Source of the DNA: Mycolicibacterium aurum
GTDB taxonomy: Bacteria > Actinomycetota > Actinomycetes > Mycobacteriales > Mycobacteriaceae
DNA length: 64,000 bases
Assembly: GCA_900078775.1 (NCBI GenBank)
Contig: LT549889.1
Location: 2,232,001 to 2,296,000 of the forward strand
Direction of reading: 5' to 3'
A program made the translations under genes and the position numbers. Numbering within the stretch: position 1 is the first letter of the stretch; every line of letters starts with the position of its first letter. The notes below the pieces were generated by a model. The model saw only the letters and a list, made by a program, of their open reading frames with translations, did no database searches and was not told the DNA's origin. This document shows, one piece after another, positions 16,700 to 25,481 of the stretch.

Positions 16700-18175
16700 T
16701 CAGCCCAGCGACGCGGTCCCGTCGGCGCGGACGGTGACCTTGGCGCCGGCGATGTCCTCGTCGACACTGGCCTGGGCGTCGGAGCGGTCGGTCAGCACCG
16801 CCAGGGTGCGGCTGCCCTCGGGGGTGCGCACCGCCAGTAATGCCTTCTCCGGCAGGCCCTCCCGGTCGTACGGGGTGGTCCAGGTCTCGACGGTGCCGGT
16901 GCCCTCCCACTCTTCTTCGCCGGCCCGGGTCGGTTCGGCGTCGACGGTGGCCTGCACGTCCTCCCACCGGAATGCGGTGGTCGGCGGGGTGGTGCTGTAC
17001 ACGCCGAAGCTGTGCTTGGTGAGGTACCCGCCGTTTGCGGTGATCAGGCCGACGGCGCCGGGACGTTGCGTGAGCTGCTCGGCCATGGTGGCGATGGAGT
17101 GCGAGACGTAGTTGTTCCACGGACCGCCGGCGAAGGTCAGGCCGCCGGTCACGGTGAGCGGGCGCTGCGGGTCGTCCAAGGCCAGGCCCAGTTCGTTGGC
17201 GGCGACCTGCACGGCCGACGGGAAACACGAGTAGACGTCGACCAGCGCGATGTCGTCCAGGGCCTTACCGGCCAGTTCCAGGGCGCGTTTGCCGGCGATC
17301 CGGATCGCGGGTGAGCCGTAGAACTCGGCGCGATGGATCAGCGCGTAGGTGTCGTGTGCGTCGGTGCCGGCGTACGGGAAAACCCAACGCTCCTGCGGGA
17401 TCTGCAGCGCGGTGGCCTTCTCCGCGGACATCACGATCAGGGTCGCGCCCTGGTCGACCATGTTGTTGGAGTTCAGCAGCTTGGTGTACGGCGTGCTGAT
17501 CATCCGGTTCTTCGGCCCGGGCTGGGCGATCTCCTCGGCGGTGAGCGCCTGCTGGTTCCAGGCGTGCGGGTTGCCCGCCGCCACGGCGCTGAACCGCGCC
17601 CACAGTTCACCGATGCGCTGCTGGTGCTCGGCCGGGGTGGCCCCGGACCGGATCCGCAGCGCCTGCTCGAACATCGGGTACACGTAGGACGGCCGGTCCA
17701 CGCCGACGCGCACCTCCCCGGGCCCGAACAGGTTGAACTCGTCCTCGGCACCCGGCGCCGGGGCCACCGACTCGTCCTGCTTGGTGCCCGACATCTTCTC
17801 GCCGCGCCCGCGCACCCGGGTCCGGGAGCGCCAGGTCTCGCCGCCGGTGATCAGCACGACATCGTTGCGGCCGGCCTGGATGTCCAGGCAGGCCTGGTTG
17901 ACCAGCGACTGCGGCACGTTGCCGCCGATCGGGGTGTAGCGCGTCGCGGCACCCTCGGCACCGATGCGCTGAGCCAGCAGCAGACCCGGATCCCGGTAGC
18001 GCCAGGACAGCAGGTTGACCACCCGGATCGAGTCGACCGCGGCGAGCACCTTCGGATCGGCCGCTTCGCGGGCCGCGGCCTCCATCAGGTCGACGGGTTC
18101 GGTGGTCGCGCTCTCCTCGCGCTGGTTGACCTGGCCGTACCCGACGAGCACCGGGGTTCTGGGGTCGATGGTCAC
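16700..18175 (-). CDS. Thiolase-like protein (TLP1-type, likely without thiolase nucleophile)
   Basis: A 491-residue thiolase-superfamily protein annotated in mycobacteria as acetyl-CoA acetyltransferase and matching Rv1867 by context. The N-terminal domain starts PVLVGYGQVNQRE. Where thiolases carry the nucleophilic cysteine I read GGNVPQSLVNQ, with no cysteine at the expected position. The chain is about 90 residues longer than a normal thiolase, like the monomeric thiolase-like protein TLP1 described from M. smegmatis. It may therefore bind acyl-CoA or perform a different reaction. It lies upstream of nothing on its strand but follows the aldehyde dehydrogenase and CoA-transferase genes as a probable operon. 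Confidence 0.8.
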   Translation of the reverse strand: MTIDPRTPVLVGYGQVNQREESATTEPVDLMEAAAREAADPKVLAAVDSIRVVNLLSWRYRDPGLLLAQRIGAEGAATRYTPIGGNVPQSLVNQACLDIQAGRNDVVLITGGETWRSRTRVRGRGEKMSGTKQDESVAPAPGAEDEFNLFGPGEVRVGVDRPSYVYPMFEQALRIRSGATPAEHQQRIGELWARFSAVAAGNPHAWNQQALTAEEIAQPGPKNRMISTPYTKLLNSNNMVDQGATLIVMSAEKATALQIPQERWVFPYAGTDAHDTYALIHRAEFYGSPAIRIAGKRALELAGKALDDIALVDVYSCFPSAVQVAANELGLALDDPQRPLTVTGGLTFAGGPWNNYVSHSIATMAEQLTQRPGAVGLITANGGYLTKHSFGVYSTTPPTTAFRWEDVQATVDAEPTRAGEEEWEGTGTVETWTTPYDREGLPEKALLAVRTPEGSRTLAVLTDRSDAQASVDEDIAGAKVTVRADGTASLG

Positions 18176-18223
18176 TGCTTGGTCCTCTCGATACGTATGA
18201 AGATGCTTGTCGGAGCGCCTGAT

Positions 18224-19648
18224 TCAGGCGGGTCCGACCCGGTAGATCGACTTGAGCACCTGGTAGGCGGCCAGGCCCTCCGGGCCCAGTTCGCGACCCA
18301 AACCGCTGGACTTCACCCCACCGAACGGGGCGTTGACGTCCAGTTGGTATTCGTTGACGCCGATCGTCCCGGTGCGTACCGCCCGGGCGATCTCGGTGGC
18401 GCGGTCGACATCCGGGGACCACACCGTCCCACCGAGACCGAACTCGCTGTCGTTGGCGATATCGATCGCCTCCTGGTCGGTGCCGTACGGGATCACCGTG
18501 AGCACCGGGCCGAAGATCTCCTCCTGGGCGATGCGCGCCGAGTTGTCGACGTCGGCGAACACCGTCGGGGATACGAACCATCCGCGCGGCTGATCCGCCG
18601 GGACCGCGCCGCCGGCAACGAGTTTCGCCTCGGATTTACCGATGTCGATGTACTCCAGGACGCGCTGCTGCTGCCGCCGGCTGACCAGCGGACCGATGTC
18701 GGTGGACTTCTGCAGCGGATCCCCCACCACCAGGCCGTCGGCCAGCGCCGCGACCGCGTCGACGACCTCGGCGTAGCGCGAGCGCGGAGCCAGGATCCGC
18801 GAACTGAGGTGGCAGGTCTGCCCGTTGTTGACGAACGAGGCCGACCGAAGGCCCGTGACGGTGGCGTCCAGGTCCGCGTCGTCGAGGATGATGGCCGCGG
18901 ACTTACCGCCGAGTTCCAGGGTGACCGGACGCAGTAGCCGCCCGCAGGCCTCGGCGATGATGCGTCCGGCGGCGGTGGACCCGGTGAAGGCCACCTTGTC
19001 CACGCCGGGATGCGATACCAAATGGGCACCGGCCTGCGGTCCGCCGGCGACGATGTTGAGCACACCGGCGGGCAGCCCGGCCTCCTGCGCGGCTTCGGCG
19101 AACACCAGTGCGTCCAAAGCGGTTTCGGGTGCGGCCTTGAGCACCATGGTGCACCCGGCGGCCAGCGCCGGTGCGATCTTCATGATGGCCAGCGCCTGCG
19201 GGTAGTTCCACGGGGTGATGGCGGCGACCACTCCGACGGGTTCGCGGCGCACGATGGTGTGCCCGATCGCGGCGGGGCGCACCTCCTCGGGCCCGGAGCC
19301 CTCCAGCAGGTCGGCGTAGTAGCGCAGCAGGACCGCGGGGAACATGCCGTTGGCACCCTTGGACAGCCGGATCGGCATCCCGTTCTCGCGCGAGCACAGC
19401 GCGAAGGTGTCCGCGGCGCGCTTCTGCAGCGCGTCGGCGAACAGTCGCAGCGTCGCGGCCCGCTCCTGCTCCCCCGCCGAGGACCAGCCCGGCAGCGCGG
19501 CACGGGCCGCCGCGACGGCGTCGTCGATCTCGGATTCGGTTGCCGCCGATCCCAGTCCGAGTTGCTCCTCGGTGGCCGCCTCGATGACGGGGGTGGCGTC
19601 GGCGGCGGCGCGGAATTGTCCGGCGATGAAGACGGATGCGGTGTTCAC
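18224..19648 (-). CDS. Aldehyde dehydrogenase
   Basis: A 474-residue NAD(P)-dependent aldehyde dehydrogenase. It has PWNYPQ at 147-151, FTGSTAAG at 221-228, the general base Glu245 in LELGGKS, the catalytic Cys279 in NGQTCH and EEIFGPV. The start overlaps the stop of the CoA-transferase gene by four bases and the stop is 48 bases upstream of the thiolase-like gene. In M. tuberculosis I recall no aldehyde dehydrogenase between the corresponding genes, so this looks like an insertion into a conserved operon. The operon suggests conversion of an aldehyde to an acid that is then activated by CoA transfer. Confidence 0.92.
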   Translation of the reverse strand: MNTASVFIAGQFRAAADATPVIEAATEEQLGLGSAATESEIDDAVAAARAALPGWSSAGEQERAATLRLFADALQKRAADTFALCSRENGMPIRLSKGANGMFPAVLLRYYADLLEGSGPEEVRPAAIGHTIVRREPVGVVAAITPWNYPQALAIMKIAPALAAGCTMVLKAAPETALDALVFAEAAQEAGLPAGVLNIVAGGPQAGAHLVSHPGVDKVAFTGSTAAGRIIAEACGRLLRPVTLELGGKSAAIILDDADLDATVTGLRSASFVNNGQTCHLSSRILAPRSRYAEVVDAVAALADGLVVGDPLQKSTDIGPLVSRRQQQRVLEYIDIGKSEAKLVAGGAVPADQPRGWFVSPTVFADVDNSARIAQEEIFGPVLTVIPYGTDQEAIDIANDSEFGLGGTVWSPDVDRATEIARAVRTGTIGVNEYQLDVNAPFGGVKSSGLGRELGPEGLAAYQVLKSIYRVGPA

Positions 19649-21987
19649 GGGGCGGTCCTCCGGTCGCTGGTGCTTTCGAACAAGATCCCGTCGGCGACGA
19701 GGCGGTCGATCTCGTCCTGGTCCAGGCCGAGCGCGCGGTGCGCGATGTCGCGGGTGTGTTCACCGGCGGTCGGCGCCGGGCGCAGCTCGCCGGGCGGGAT
19801 CCGGCGGTACGGGGCCGGTCCGGTTTCACTCGGCATCGGCTCCTCGAACAGCGGATGCTCCAGATCGCGGTACAGCGAACGGAACTGGACCTGGACGTCG
19901 TCGAGCACATCGGTCGCCCGGTTCATTGGTCCGGCCGCGATGCCGGCCCGCTGCAGTTCCTCGGTGATCTCGAACTTGTCCCGGCCGCTGGTGTAGGCGC
20001 CGAGGATCGCGGTCAGCGCGGTGGCGTCCTCGGGCAGGTCGATGCCGATCAGGGCGGCCAGGGTGGCGCGGTCGGCCTGGTCACATACCGAGATGACGCA
20101 CCATTCGTCGTCGCTGGCGCAGGGGCAGACCGCGTGCACCGCAGGATCGGCGGTGACGGAGAGCCCGGACTGGGCGGCGGCCTCGGTGACGTACTCGACG
20201 GCGAGCTGATTGACCGCCACCTCGGCCTGCGAGATGTGGACGTGCGCACCGGTTGCAGTGCGCTCCCGGTGGATCAGCGCGGCCAGCGCGCCGATCGCGG
20301 TGATCCTTGCGGCGACGTGGTCGGGGAAGACGGTGGTGGCGTCAAAGAACTTGTCTTCCTCCGCACCCTGGCCACGCCACAGTCGAGTGACACCGGTGCT
20401 GGCCCGCACCAGCGGGCCGTAGCCCATCCGGGCACTCCACGGACCGGTGGCACCGAAGGCGCTGCTCTCGGCCAGCACCACGGTCGGGTTCAGGTTCTGC
20501 AGCTCCTCGTAGGAGAAGCCCAGGGCGGCAAGAGTTCCCGGTTTGAAGTTGGCGAACACCGCGTCGGTGCGGCCGACCAGCGACCGGAAGATCTGTGCGC
20601 CTTCGGGGCTGCGCAGGTCGAGGCCGAAGCTGAGTTCGTTGCGGTGGGTGAGCGCCCACGACGGGCTCATCGCCTGCCCGGGGGCGGTCTGGCGCAGCCC
20701 GTCCGGATAGGCCGCACTCTCCACCTTGACCACCCGGGCACCCAGATCGGCGAACAACCGGCCCAGTTCCCCGCCGGCGACGATCACGCCGAGGTCCAGG
20801 ATCCGCAGTCCATCGAAGGGGCGCCGGCCGTTCTTGCGGGGCCGGCCGGGGGTGTTGCGTCCGCCCAGCCACTGCGCCGCGTCCTCGCGGGCGGGGGCGG
20901 TCAGGCCGTGGTGGGTGCCGCCGACCACGAACGGGCCGACCGGCACGGTCACGCTGTCCCCCTCGGCGGTCGGCATCGGTGCCAGCGCGCCGACGGCCCG
21001 GAAGTGCTCCGAGGCCAGCGCCTCGGCCGGGGTCTGCACGGCGGCGATCGGTACCCCGCGGGACTGCCCCTGCTCCACCAGGTCGGCCATCGTCTGCTCG
21101 GCGAACAGCGCCCCGATGGCCGCGTTCAGCTGCTTGGAGGCGGCGAACCGGGCTGCGATGGAATCGAATTCGGGGCCGGCGAACTCCTCGGGCTCGCCGA
21201 GCCAGGCGCGCATGCCGCGCCATTGCCGCGGCGAGAGCAGACAGATCCGCACGAAACCGTCGCGGCAGCTGAAGGTGGGATAGATCTGCTGGTTGCGGGG
21301 GCGCCCGCGCCAGCCGCCGAAGCGTTTGAGGCCGGACGCGGCCTGCCCCTGCGAACCGAAGGGCGGGTCCAGGGCCTGCACGACCGCCTCGAAGCGGGCG
21401 AAGTCGATGTAGTCCCCGGCGCCGTGGCGCAGCTGGTGATAGTAGGCGGCCAGCACCGCCCATGCCGCCTGCGCCGCGGCGGTCGCGGTCGCGATGCCGA
21501 TCGGCGGCAGCACCGGCGTGCCGGTGGCGGGCCCGGACCGGGACAGGGCGGTGGACATCGCGTAGAACACCGCGTCGGTGCCCCGCCAGGACCGGTACGG
21601 CCCGTCGGTCCCGAAATCGGTGACCGACATGGCCACCAGTTCGGGGTGCCGGTCGGCCAGCTCGGCGCAGGAGGTACCGAAGGCCACGGTCCGCGCACCG
21701 TCGTCGATGACGATGTCCGCACCCGCGACCAGCTCGTCGAAGCGCCGCCGGTCGGCATCGATCGCGGGGTCCAGGGTGGAGAGGCGTTTGTTGGCGTTGT
21801 CGAGGGCGAACGGCACGCTGGTCCCGCCGACCAACGGGGCGGCGTCGCGGTCGGCGTGCTCGCCGGGCAGCCGGATCTTGAGCACGTCGGCGCCCAGGTC
21901 GGCCAGCAGCCTGGCGACACCGGCGGCGTCCCGACCGGCGAGGTCGAGAACTCGGACGCCCTCCAGAAGGGGCTGCGTGGCCGTCAC
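19645..21987 (-). CDS. Tandem-domain CoA-transferase (CaiB/BaiF, family III)
   Basis: A 780-residue protein made of two family III CoA-transferase domains. The first starts GVRVLDLAGRDAAGVARLLADLGADVLK and the second, near residue 395, starts GLRILDLGVIVAGGELGRLFADLGARVVKVE. Single-domain relatives are about 400 residues and interlock as dimers, so this fusion probably folds as an internal pseudodimer. Family III enzymes move CoA from one acid to another. The GTG start has GAGGA seven bases upstream and the stop is coupled to the aldehyde dehydrogenase. It is the counterpart of Rv1866. The acid pair is unknown. Confidence 0.88.
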   Translation of the reverse strand: MTATQPLLEGVRVLDLAGRDAAGVARLLADLGADVLKIRLPGEHADRDAAPLVGGTSVPFALDNANKRLSTLDPAIDADRRRFDELVAGADIVIDDGARTVAFGTSCAELADRHPELVAMSVTDFGTDGPYRSWRGTDAVFYAMSTALSRSGPATGTPVLPPIGIATATAAAQAAWAVLAAYYHQLRHGAGDYIDFARFEAVVQALDPPFGSQGQAASGLKRFGGWRGRPRNQQIYPTFSCRDGFVRICLLSPRQWRGMRAWLGEPEEFAGPEFDSIAARFAASKQLNAAIGALFAEQTMADLVEQGQSRGVPIAAVQTPAEALASEHFRAVGALAPMPTAEGDSVTVPVGPFVVGGTHHGLTAPAREDAAQWLGGRNTPGRPRKNGRRPFDGLRILDLGVIVAGGELGRLFADLGARVVKVESAAYPDGLRQTAPGQAMSPSWALTHRNELSFGLDLRSPEGAQIFRSLVGRTDAVFANFKPGTLAALGFSYEELQNLNPTVVLAESSAFGATGPWSARMGYGPLVRASTGVTRLWRGQGAEEDKFFDATTVFPDHVAARITAIGALAALIHRERTATGAHVHISQAEVAVNQLAVEYVTEAAAQSGLSVTADPAVHAVCPCASDDEWCVISVCDQADRATLAALIGIDLPEDATALTAILGAYTSGRDKFEITEELQRAGIAAGPMNRATDVLDDVQVQFRSLYRDLEHPLFEEPMPSETGPAPYRRIPPGELRPAPTAGEHTRDIAHRALGLDQDEIDRLVADGILFESTSDRRTAP

Positions 21988-22070
21988 GGCGTCATCCTCA
22001 GCACGCGCACACCCTATCGCGTCAGTTCGCTAACTTAGGTAGACAACCACGGCACGTACAATCGAAGGCG

Positions 22071-22847
22071 ATGTCTGATGCCGGCGCGGTGGCCACACCG
22101 ATCGATTTTCCCGCCCACCCGCTGGTGGGGCAGCTTTCTGCGCTCCACCACTTCCGGATCTACGTGGATGTGGCGGTCGTCGTGGTGGTGCTGGCCCTGA
22201 CCAATCTGGTGGCGCACTTCACCACGCCGTGGGCCAATGTCGTGATCGTGCCCGCGGCCGCGATCGGCCTGGTGGCGCTGGTCCGCTCGCGCGGGCTGGG
22301 CTGGGCTGAACTGGGCCTGGGCCGCGAGCACTGGCGCTCGGGGGCCGGCTACGCCGCCGCGGTGGTCGGTCTGGTGCTGCTGGTCATCGCCGTCGGCGCG
22401 CTGCTGCCGTGGACGCGACCGATGTTCATGAACAACCACTACGCCACGTTGTCCGGGGCGTTGATCGCCTCGATGGTGATCATCCCGCTGCAAACCGTGA
22501 TCCCCGAGGAACTCGCCTTCCGTGGGGTGCTGCACGGCACCCTCGACCGCGCCTGGGGGTTCCGCGGAGTCGCGGCCGCCGGTTCGCTGCTGTTCGGTCT
22601 CTGGCACATCGCCAGCTCGTTCGGCCTGACCAGCGGCAACGTCGGGTTCTCCCGCATCCTGGGCGGCGGGGTGTTCGGCATGGTCGCCGGCGTGGTGGGC
22701 GCCGTCATCGCCACCGCCGCGGCCGGGTTCGTCTTCACCTGGCTGCGCAGGCGCAGCGGCAGCCTGATCGCGCCGATCGCCCTGCACTGGTCGCTCAACG
22801 GCATGGGAGCGCTGGCCGCCGCCCTGGTGTGGCACGCCTCCACCTAG
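22071..22847 (+). CDS. CPBP-family intramembrane metalloprotease
   Basis: A 258-residue polytopic membrane protein with roughly seven hydrophobic segments. It carries the CPBP/Abi signature: PEELAFRGVL (Glu-Glu and Arg), FGLWHI (His) and LHWSLNG (His and Asn), the expected metal and catalytic residues of the Rce1-like family. Bacterial members cleave or modify prenylated or small peptide substrates at the membrane or confer bacteriocin immunity. The gene is divergent from the CoA-transferase gene across 83 bases and matches Rv1863c in place and strand. The substrate is unknown. Confidence 0.85.
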   Translation: MSDAGAVATPIDFPAHPLVGQLSALHHFRIYVDVAVVVVVLALTNLVAHFTTPWANVVIVPAAAIGLVALVRSRGLGWAELGLGREHWRSGAGYAAAVVGLVLLVIAVGALLPWTRPMFMNNHYATLSGALIASMVIIPLQTVIPEELAFRGVLHGTLDRAWGFRGVAAAGSLLFGLWHIASSFGLTSGNVGFSRILGGGVFGMVAGVVGAVIATAAAGFVFTWLRRRSGSLIAPIALHWSLNGMGALAAALVWHAST

Positions 22848-22886
22848 ATACGGCGCACCCGATACGACGGCCAGCGCTGTTGCGGA

Positions 22887-23189
22887 TCAGGACCTGCTGG
22901 TCACCTTGCCGACGATCCAGAGCAGGATCACCGAGCCCAGTACCGCGGTGAACAGCGTGAACCACCATCCGCCGCCGGCGGTGTCGAGGAAGAAGCTGAG
23001 CAGAAACCCGCCGAGGAGCGCGCCGACGACGCCGATCACGATGTTCATCAGGATGCCGGAGCCACCGCCCTTGACGATCTTTCCAGCGATCCAGCCGGCG
23101 ATGGCCCCGATGATGATGTAACCGATCCAGCCCACGCTCGTCAGAGTCGTCGAGCGTGCGAGGAACTCCGTTGCGGCCAGCATGTCCAT
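22887..23189 (-). CDS. GlsB/YeaQ/YmgE-family small membrane protein
   Basis: A 100-residue protein with three hydrophobic segments. The diagnostic part is GWIGYIIIGAIAGWIAGKIVKG followed by a glycine-rich turn and ILMNIVIGVVGALLGG, the transglycosylase-associated (GlsB/YeaQ/YmgE) pattern. I chose ATG at 23189 because AGGAG lies eight bases upstream; the frame is open eight codons further to GTG 23213. The family is linked to envelope stress in other bacteria, without a known biochemical activity. It is the counterpart of Rv1861 and lies downstream of apa behind a strong hairpin. Confidence 0.85.
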   Translation of the reverse strand: MDMLAATEFLARSTTLTSVGWIGYIIIGAIAGWIAGKIVKGGGSGILMNIVIGVVGALLGGFLLSFFLDTAGGGWWFTLFTAVLGSVILLWIVGKVTSRS

Positions 23190-23273
23190 GAGTGAACTCC
23201 TGCCTGTGTACACCCGGGTCGGGCGGCACCCGGCCCCAATGCCGGGTTGCCTTCCGGTCTACTCGGACCCGGT

Positions 23274-23306
23274 AACGATCGTGCCCGCCAAACGGGCACG
23301 ATCGTT
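23274..23306 (-). terminator. Strong hairpin downstream of apa
   Basis: AACGATCGTGCCCG (23274-23287) and its exact complement (23293-23306) form a perfect 14-bp stem with a five-base loop. It lies 36 bases past the apa stop on the minus strand and before the GlsB-like gene. No long T-run follows, as is common for mycobacterial terminators. Confidence 0.75.
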
Positions 23307-23341
23307 CATCGACACAGGCCGCTGGGGAGAACGCCGACGGA

Positions 23342-24412
23342 CTAAGCCGGCAGCATCCCGGGCGCGGTGTTCGGGTCGACCGGGACCGGCACACCGACAC
23401 CCGGCCGTGCGGGCGGGGCGTTCGGGTCCGGCGGCGGGGCGTTCGGGTCCGGGGGCATGTTCGGGTCGGCCGGCGCCGGCGGGGGCGGCGGAGGCGGCGG
23501 GGTCCACGGCCGGATCGACTGGGCCAGCGCCACCGCGGCGTCCTTGTCGATCGGGTTGTTGGCGGTCCCGAGCCACACCACAAACCAGCGCTCGGGGGCC
23601 CGGCTGCCACGCTGGGTGCCCGCATTCGGGGCACCGACCACGCCGGCCCAGATCTGGCCGGTGGGCTTCTCGGTATCGGTGAACTTCACCTCGTAGTAGG
23701 ACGCCGAGCCGGTCAGATCGCCCGCGGCCAGCGGGACGGTCTGCTGCCCGAGTCGGGTACCCGGGAACGGCATGAAGAACTCGCCCATGTCGGAGGCCAG
23801 CCGGGCCGCGGCCTTGGCATTGTCGGCCTCGGAGCCCGCGAACAGCTTCAGGTCCAGACGGCCCAGCAGCACGCTGGTGTCAGTCGGCGACTGCTCGGTG
23901 CCGGCCGGCGGGATCTTGGTCAGCAAAGCCTGGCCGTAGGACAGCTGGGTGGCATCGGCCACCTTCCAGCCCTCGGGCAGCAGATAGCTGAAGCCGCCGG
24001 GAGCGTTGTTGACCCGACCGGGCTCGGGCTCGGGCTCCGGAGCCGGCTCGGCCGGGGCGTTCGGGTCGGCCGGCGGCGCGTTCGGATCGGCCGGCGGTGG
24101 CGGCGGGGCGTTCGGATCGGCCGGCGGTGGCGGCGGGGCGTTCGGGTCCGCGGGCGGTGGGGGCGGCACGCCGGGAGGCAGCGGCGCAGCCGGCGAGGCG
24201 GGCTCGGCCGGTGCCGGAGCGGGTGCACCCGGCTCCGCGGGAGCGGGCGGCGTCGGCTCCACCGGAGCGGGCGCCGGCGGGATCGGCTCCGCCTGCGACA
24301 CGGCCGGCAGCGTCAGCGCCGCCCCGGAGGCCAGCGCGGCAGCCGCCGCGACCGCCGCCAACCTGGTCGAGAGTCGCTTGCGGTGCGACTCGAACACGTC
24401 CGACTGATCCAT
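23342..24412 (-). CDS. apa: Apa / fibronectin-attachment protein (alanine- and proline-rich secreted antigen)
   Basis: A 356-residue secreted protein. Residues 1-41 form a signal peptide ([18 protein letters not shown], cleavage after AVSQA). Residues about 42-135 are an Ala/Pro-rich segment with three near-identical [10 protein letters not shown] units and related ADPNAP repeats. A folded domain follows, containing the fibronectin-binding RWFVVWLG motif, then a second Pro-rich tail with DPNAPP repeats. In M. tuberculosis and M. avium Apa/FAP is an O-mannosylated cell-surface and secreted glycoprotein that binds fibronectin. A strong hairpin follows the gene. No clear ribosome-binding site precedes ATG 24412, so a leaderless message is possible. 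Confidence 0.95.
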   Translation of the reverse strand: MDQSDVFESHRKRLSTRLAAVAAAAALASGAALTLPAVSQAEPIPPAPAPVEPTPPAPAEPGAPAPAPAEPASPAAPLPPGVPPPPPADPNAPPPPPADPNAPPPPPADPNAPPADPNAPAEPAPEPEPEPGRVNNAPGGFSYLLPEGWKVADATQLSYGQALLTKIPPAGTEQSPTDTSVLLGRLDLKLFAGSEADNAKAAARLASDMGEFFMPFPGTRLGQQTVPLAAGDLTGSASYYEVKFTDTEKPTGQIWAGVVGAPNAGTQRGSRAPERWFVVWLGTANNPIDKDAAVALAQSIRPWTPPPPPPPPAPADPNMPPDPNAPPPDPNAPPARPGVGVPVPVDPNTAPGMLPA

Positions 24413-24749
24413 GGGGAAGAAAATACCGTGTTACAGCCGTGACGCAAGTGTGAGTTGCTCTTAGAGTGCAATTCGACGGCGTTGCTGAGCGCCGCAAAAT
24501 CCGACGCAGTTAGCCGTGTCACCGATTGCTGAATTTTGGCATCCACAGCGCAGCGCACCGGTGGCGGCCGGGTGTGCCGTGCGGCCCGCCGGTGAGGTTC
24601 TGCCCTGCACGTCGGCGACACCTCCCGGGGCGTTACAGCGCCGGTCCGAATCGGTCCACCGCAGCGGGCGCGTCGAATTTCCCCCACATAGCTACCGTCC
24701 AGTAACATAACCGCAACGCGCTGGCATCAGCGTCGACCGAGGAGGTTCC
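24413..24749. other. Intergenic region between apa and SDR-like gene
   Basis: This 337-base region separates two divergent genes and is AT-richer near both. The apa side has a possible -35/-10 pair (TTGCGT and TATTTT). The other side has TAACATAACC about 35 bases before an AGGAGG ribosome-binding site. In M. tuberculosis the molybdate transporter genes lie around this position; nothing resembling them is present. No RNA gene or long repeat was seen. Confidence 0.5.
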
Positions 24750-25421
24750 ATGGAGATGCTCGTCACCGGTGGCGATACCGAACTGGGCCGCGTCATCTCG
24801 CGGGGATTCCGGGATGCGGGCCACAACGTGGTGATCGCCGGCGCCCAGCGGGCCGAGCTCGAAGTGGCCGCCAAGGAACTCGACGTGGAGTACGTCGTCT
24901 TCGACACCAACGACACCGCCTCACTCGACACCGCACGGTCGAAGTTCCCCCAGCACCTGGACGGCATCGTCAACGTGCCCGCCCCGCGCTGGGACGGCGG
25001 GGACCCGCGCACCCACACCCTGGCCGACCGGGCCACCGCCTGGCGGCACGCGCTGGACACCACCGTGCTGTCGGCGGTGCTGACCGCCTCGGTGCTCGGT
25101 GACCAGCTGAGCTCCGGCGGATCGATCATCAACGTGGTGCCCGACAACCCGGCCGACGGCAGCGCCGAGGCCGCCATCAAGGCCGCCCTGGCGAGCTGGA
25201 CCGCCGGGCAGGCCGCCCACTTCGGCATCCGCGGTATCACCATCAACGTCGTCGCCGCCGGCCGCAGCGCCGAGTCCGGATACGACGGCCTGGACCGCGG
25301 CTCCGTCACCGCCGCCGACGAAATCACCCGTCTGGCACTGTTTCTCACCACGCCGGCGGCCCGGCACATCACCGGTGAGACGCTGCACGTCAGCCAGGGC
25401 GCGCTCGCCAGCTTCGGCTGA
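24750..25421 (+). CDS. SDR-like protein with degenerate active site (Rv1856c-type)
   Basis: A 223-residue protein with an SDR-like Rossmann start (MEMLVTGGDTELGRVI) and a C-terminal segment AARHITGETLHVSQG typical of the fold. In the position of the YxxxK motif I read EAAIK, so the catalytic tyrosine is replaced, and the segment that should hold the serine is INVVPDNPADG. The protein may bind NAD(P) without classical dehydrogenase activity. A strong AGGAGG site precedes ATG 24750. It is upstream of the LLM oxidoreductase and ndh on the same strand, an order shared with M. tuberculosis Rv1856c-Rv1854c. Confidence 0.8.
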   Translation: MEMLVTGGDTELGRVISRGFRDAGHNVVIAGAQRAELEVAAKELDVEYVVFDTNDTASLDTARSKFPQHLDGIVNVPAPRWDGGDPRTHTLADRATAWRHALDTTVLSAVLTASVLGDQLSSGGSIINVVPDNPADGSAEAAIKAALASWTAGQAAHFGIRGITINVVAAGRSAESGYDGLDRGSVTAADEITRLALFLTTPAARHITGETLHVSQGALASFG

Positions 25422-25481
25422 AATATTCCACCGTTCGCCCCGGGCTGAAACCGGGACGCCGCGCTGCCTGACTGTGGTTTC

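Noticed and set aside
19636..22038. An 800-codon plus-strand frame
   Set aside because: It is antisense to the CoA-transferase gene; composition is low-complexity Gly/Arg/Val/Asp and no domain is visible.
24050..24180. CRISPR-like or satellite repeat
   Set aside because: The repeating units are codons for [10 protein letters not shown] in apa, in frame and without spacers; no CRISPR array or cas gene was seen anywhere in the window.
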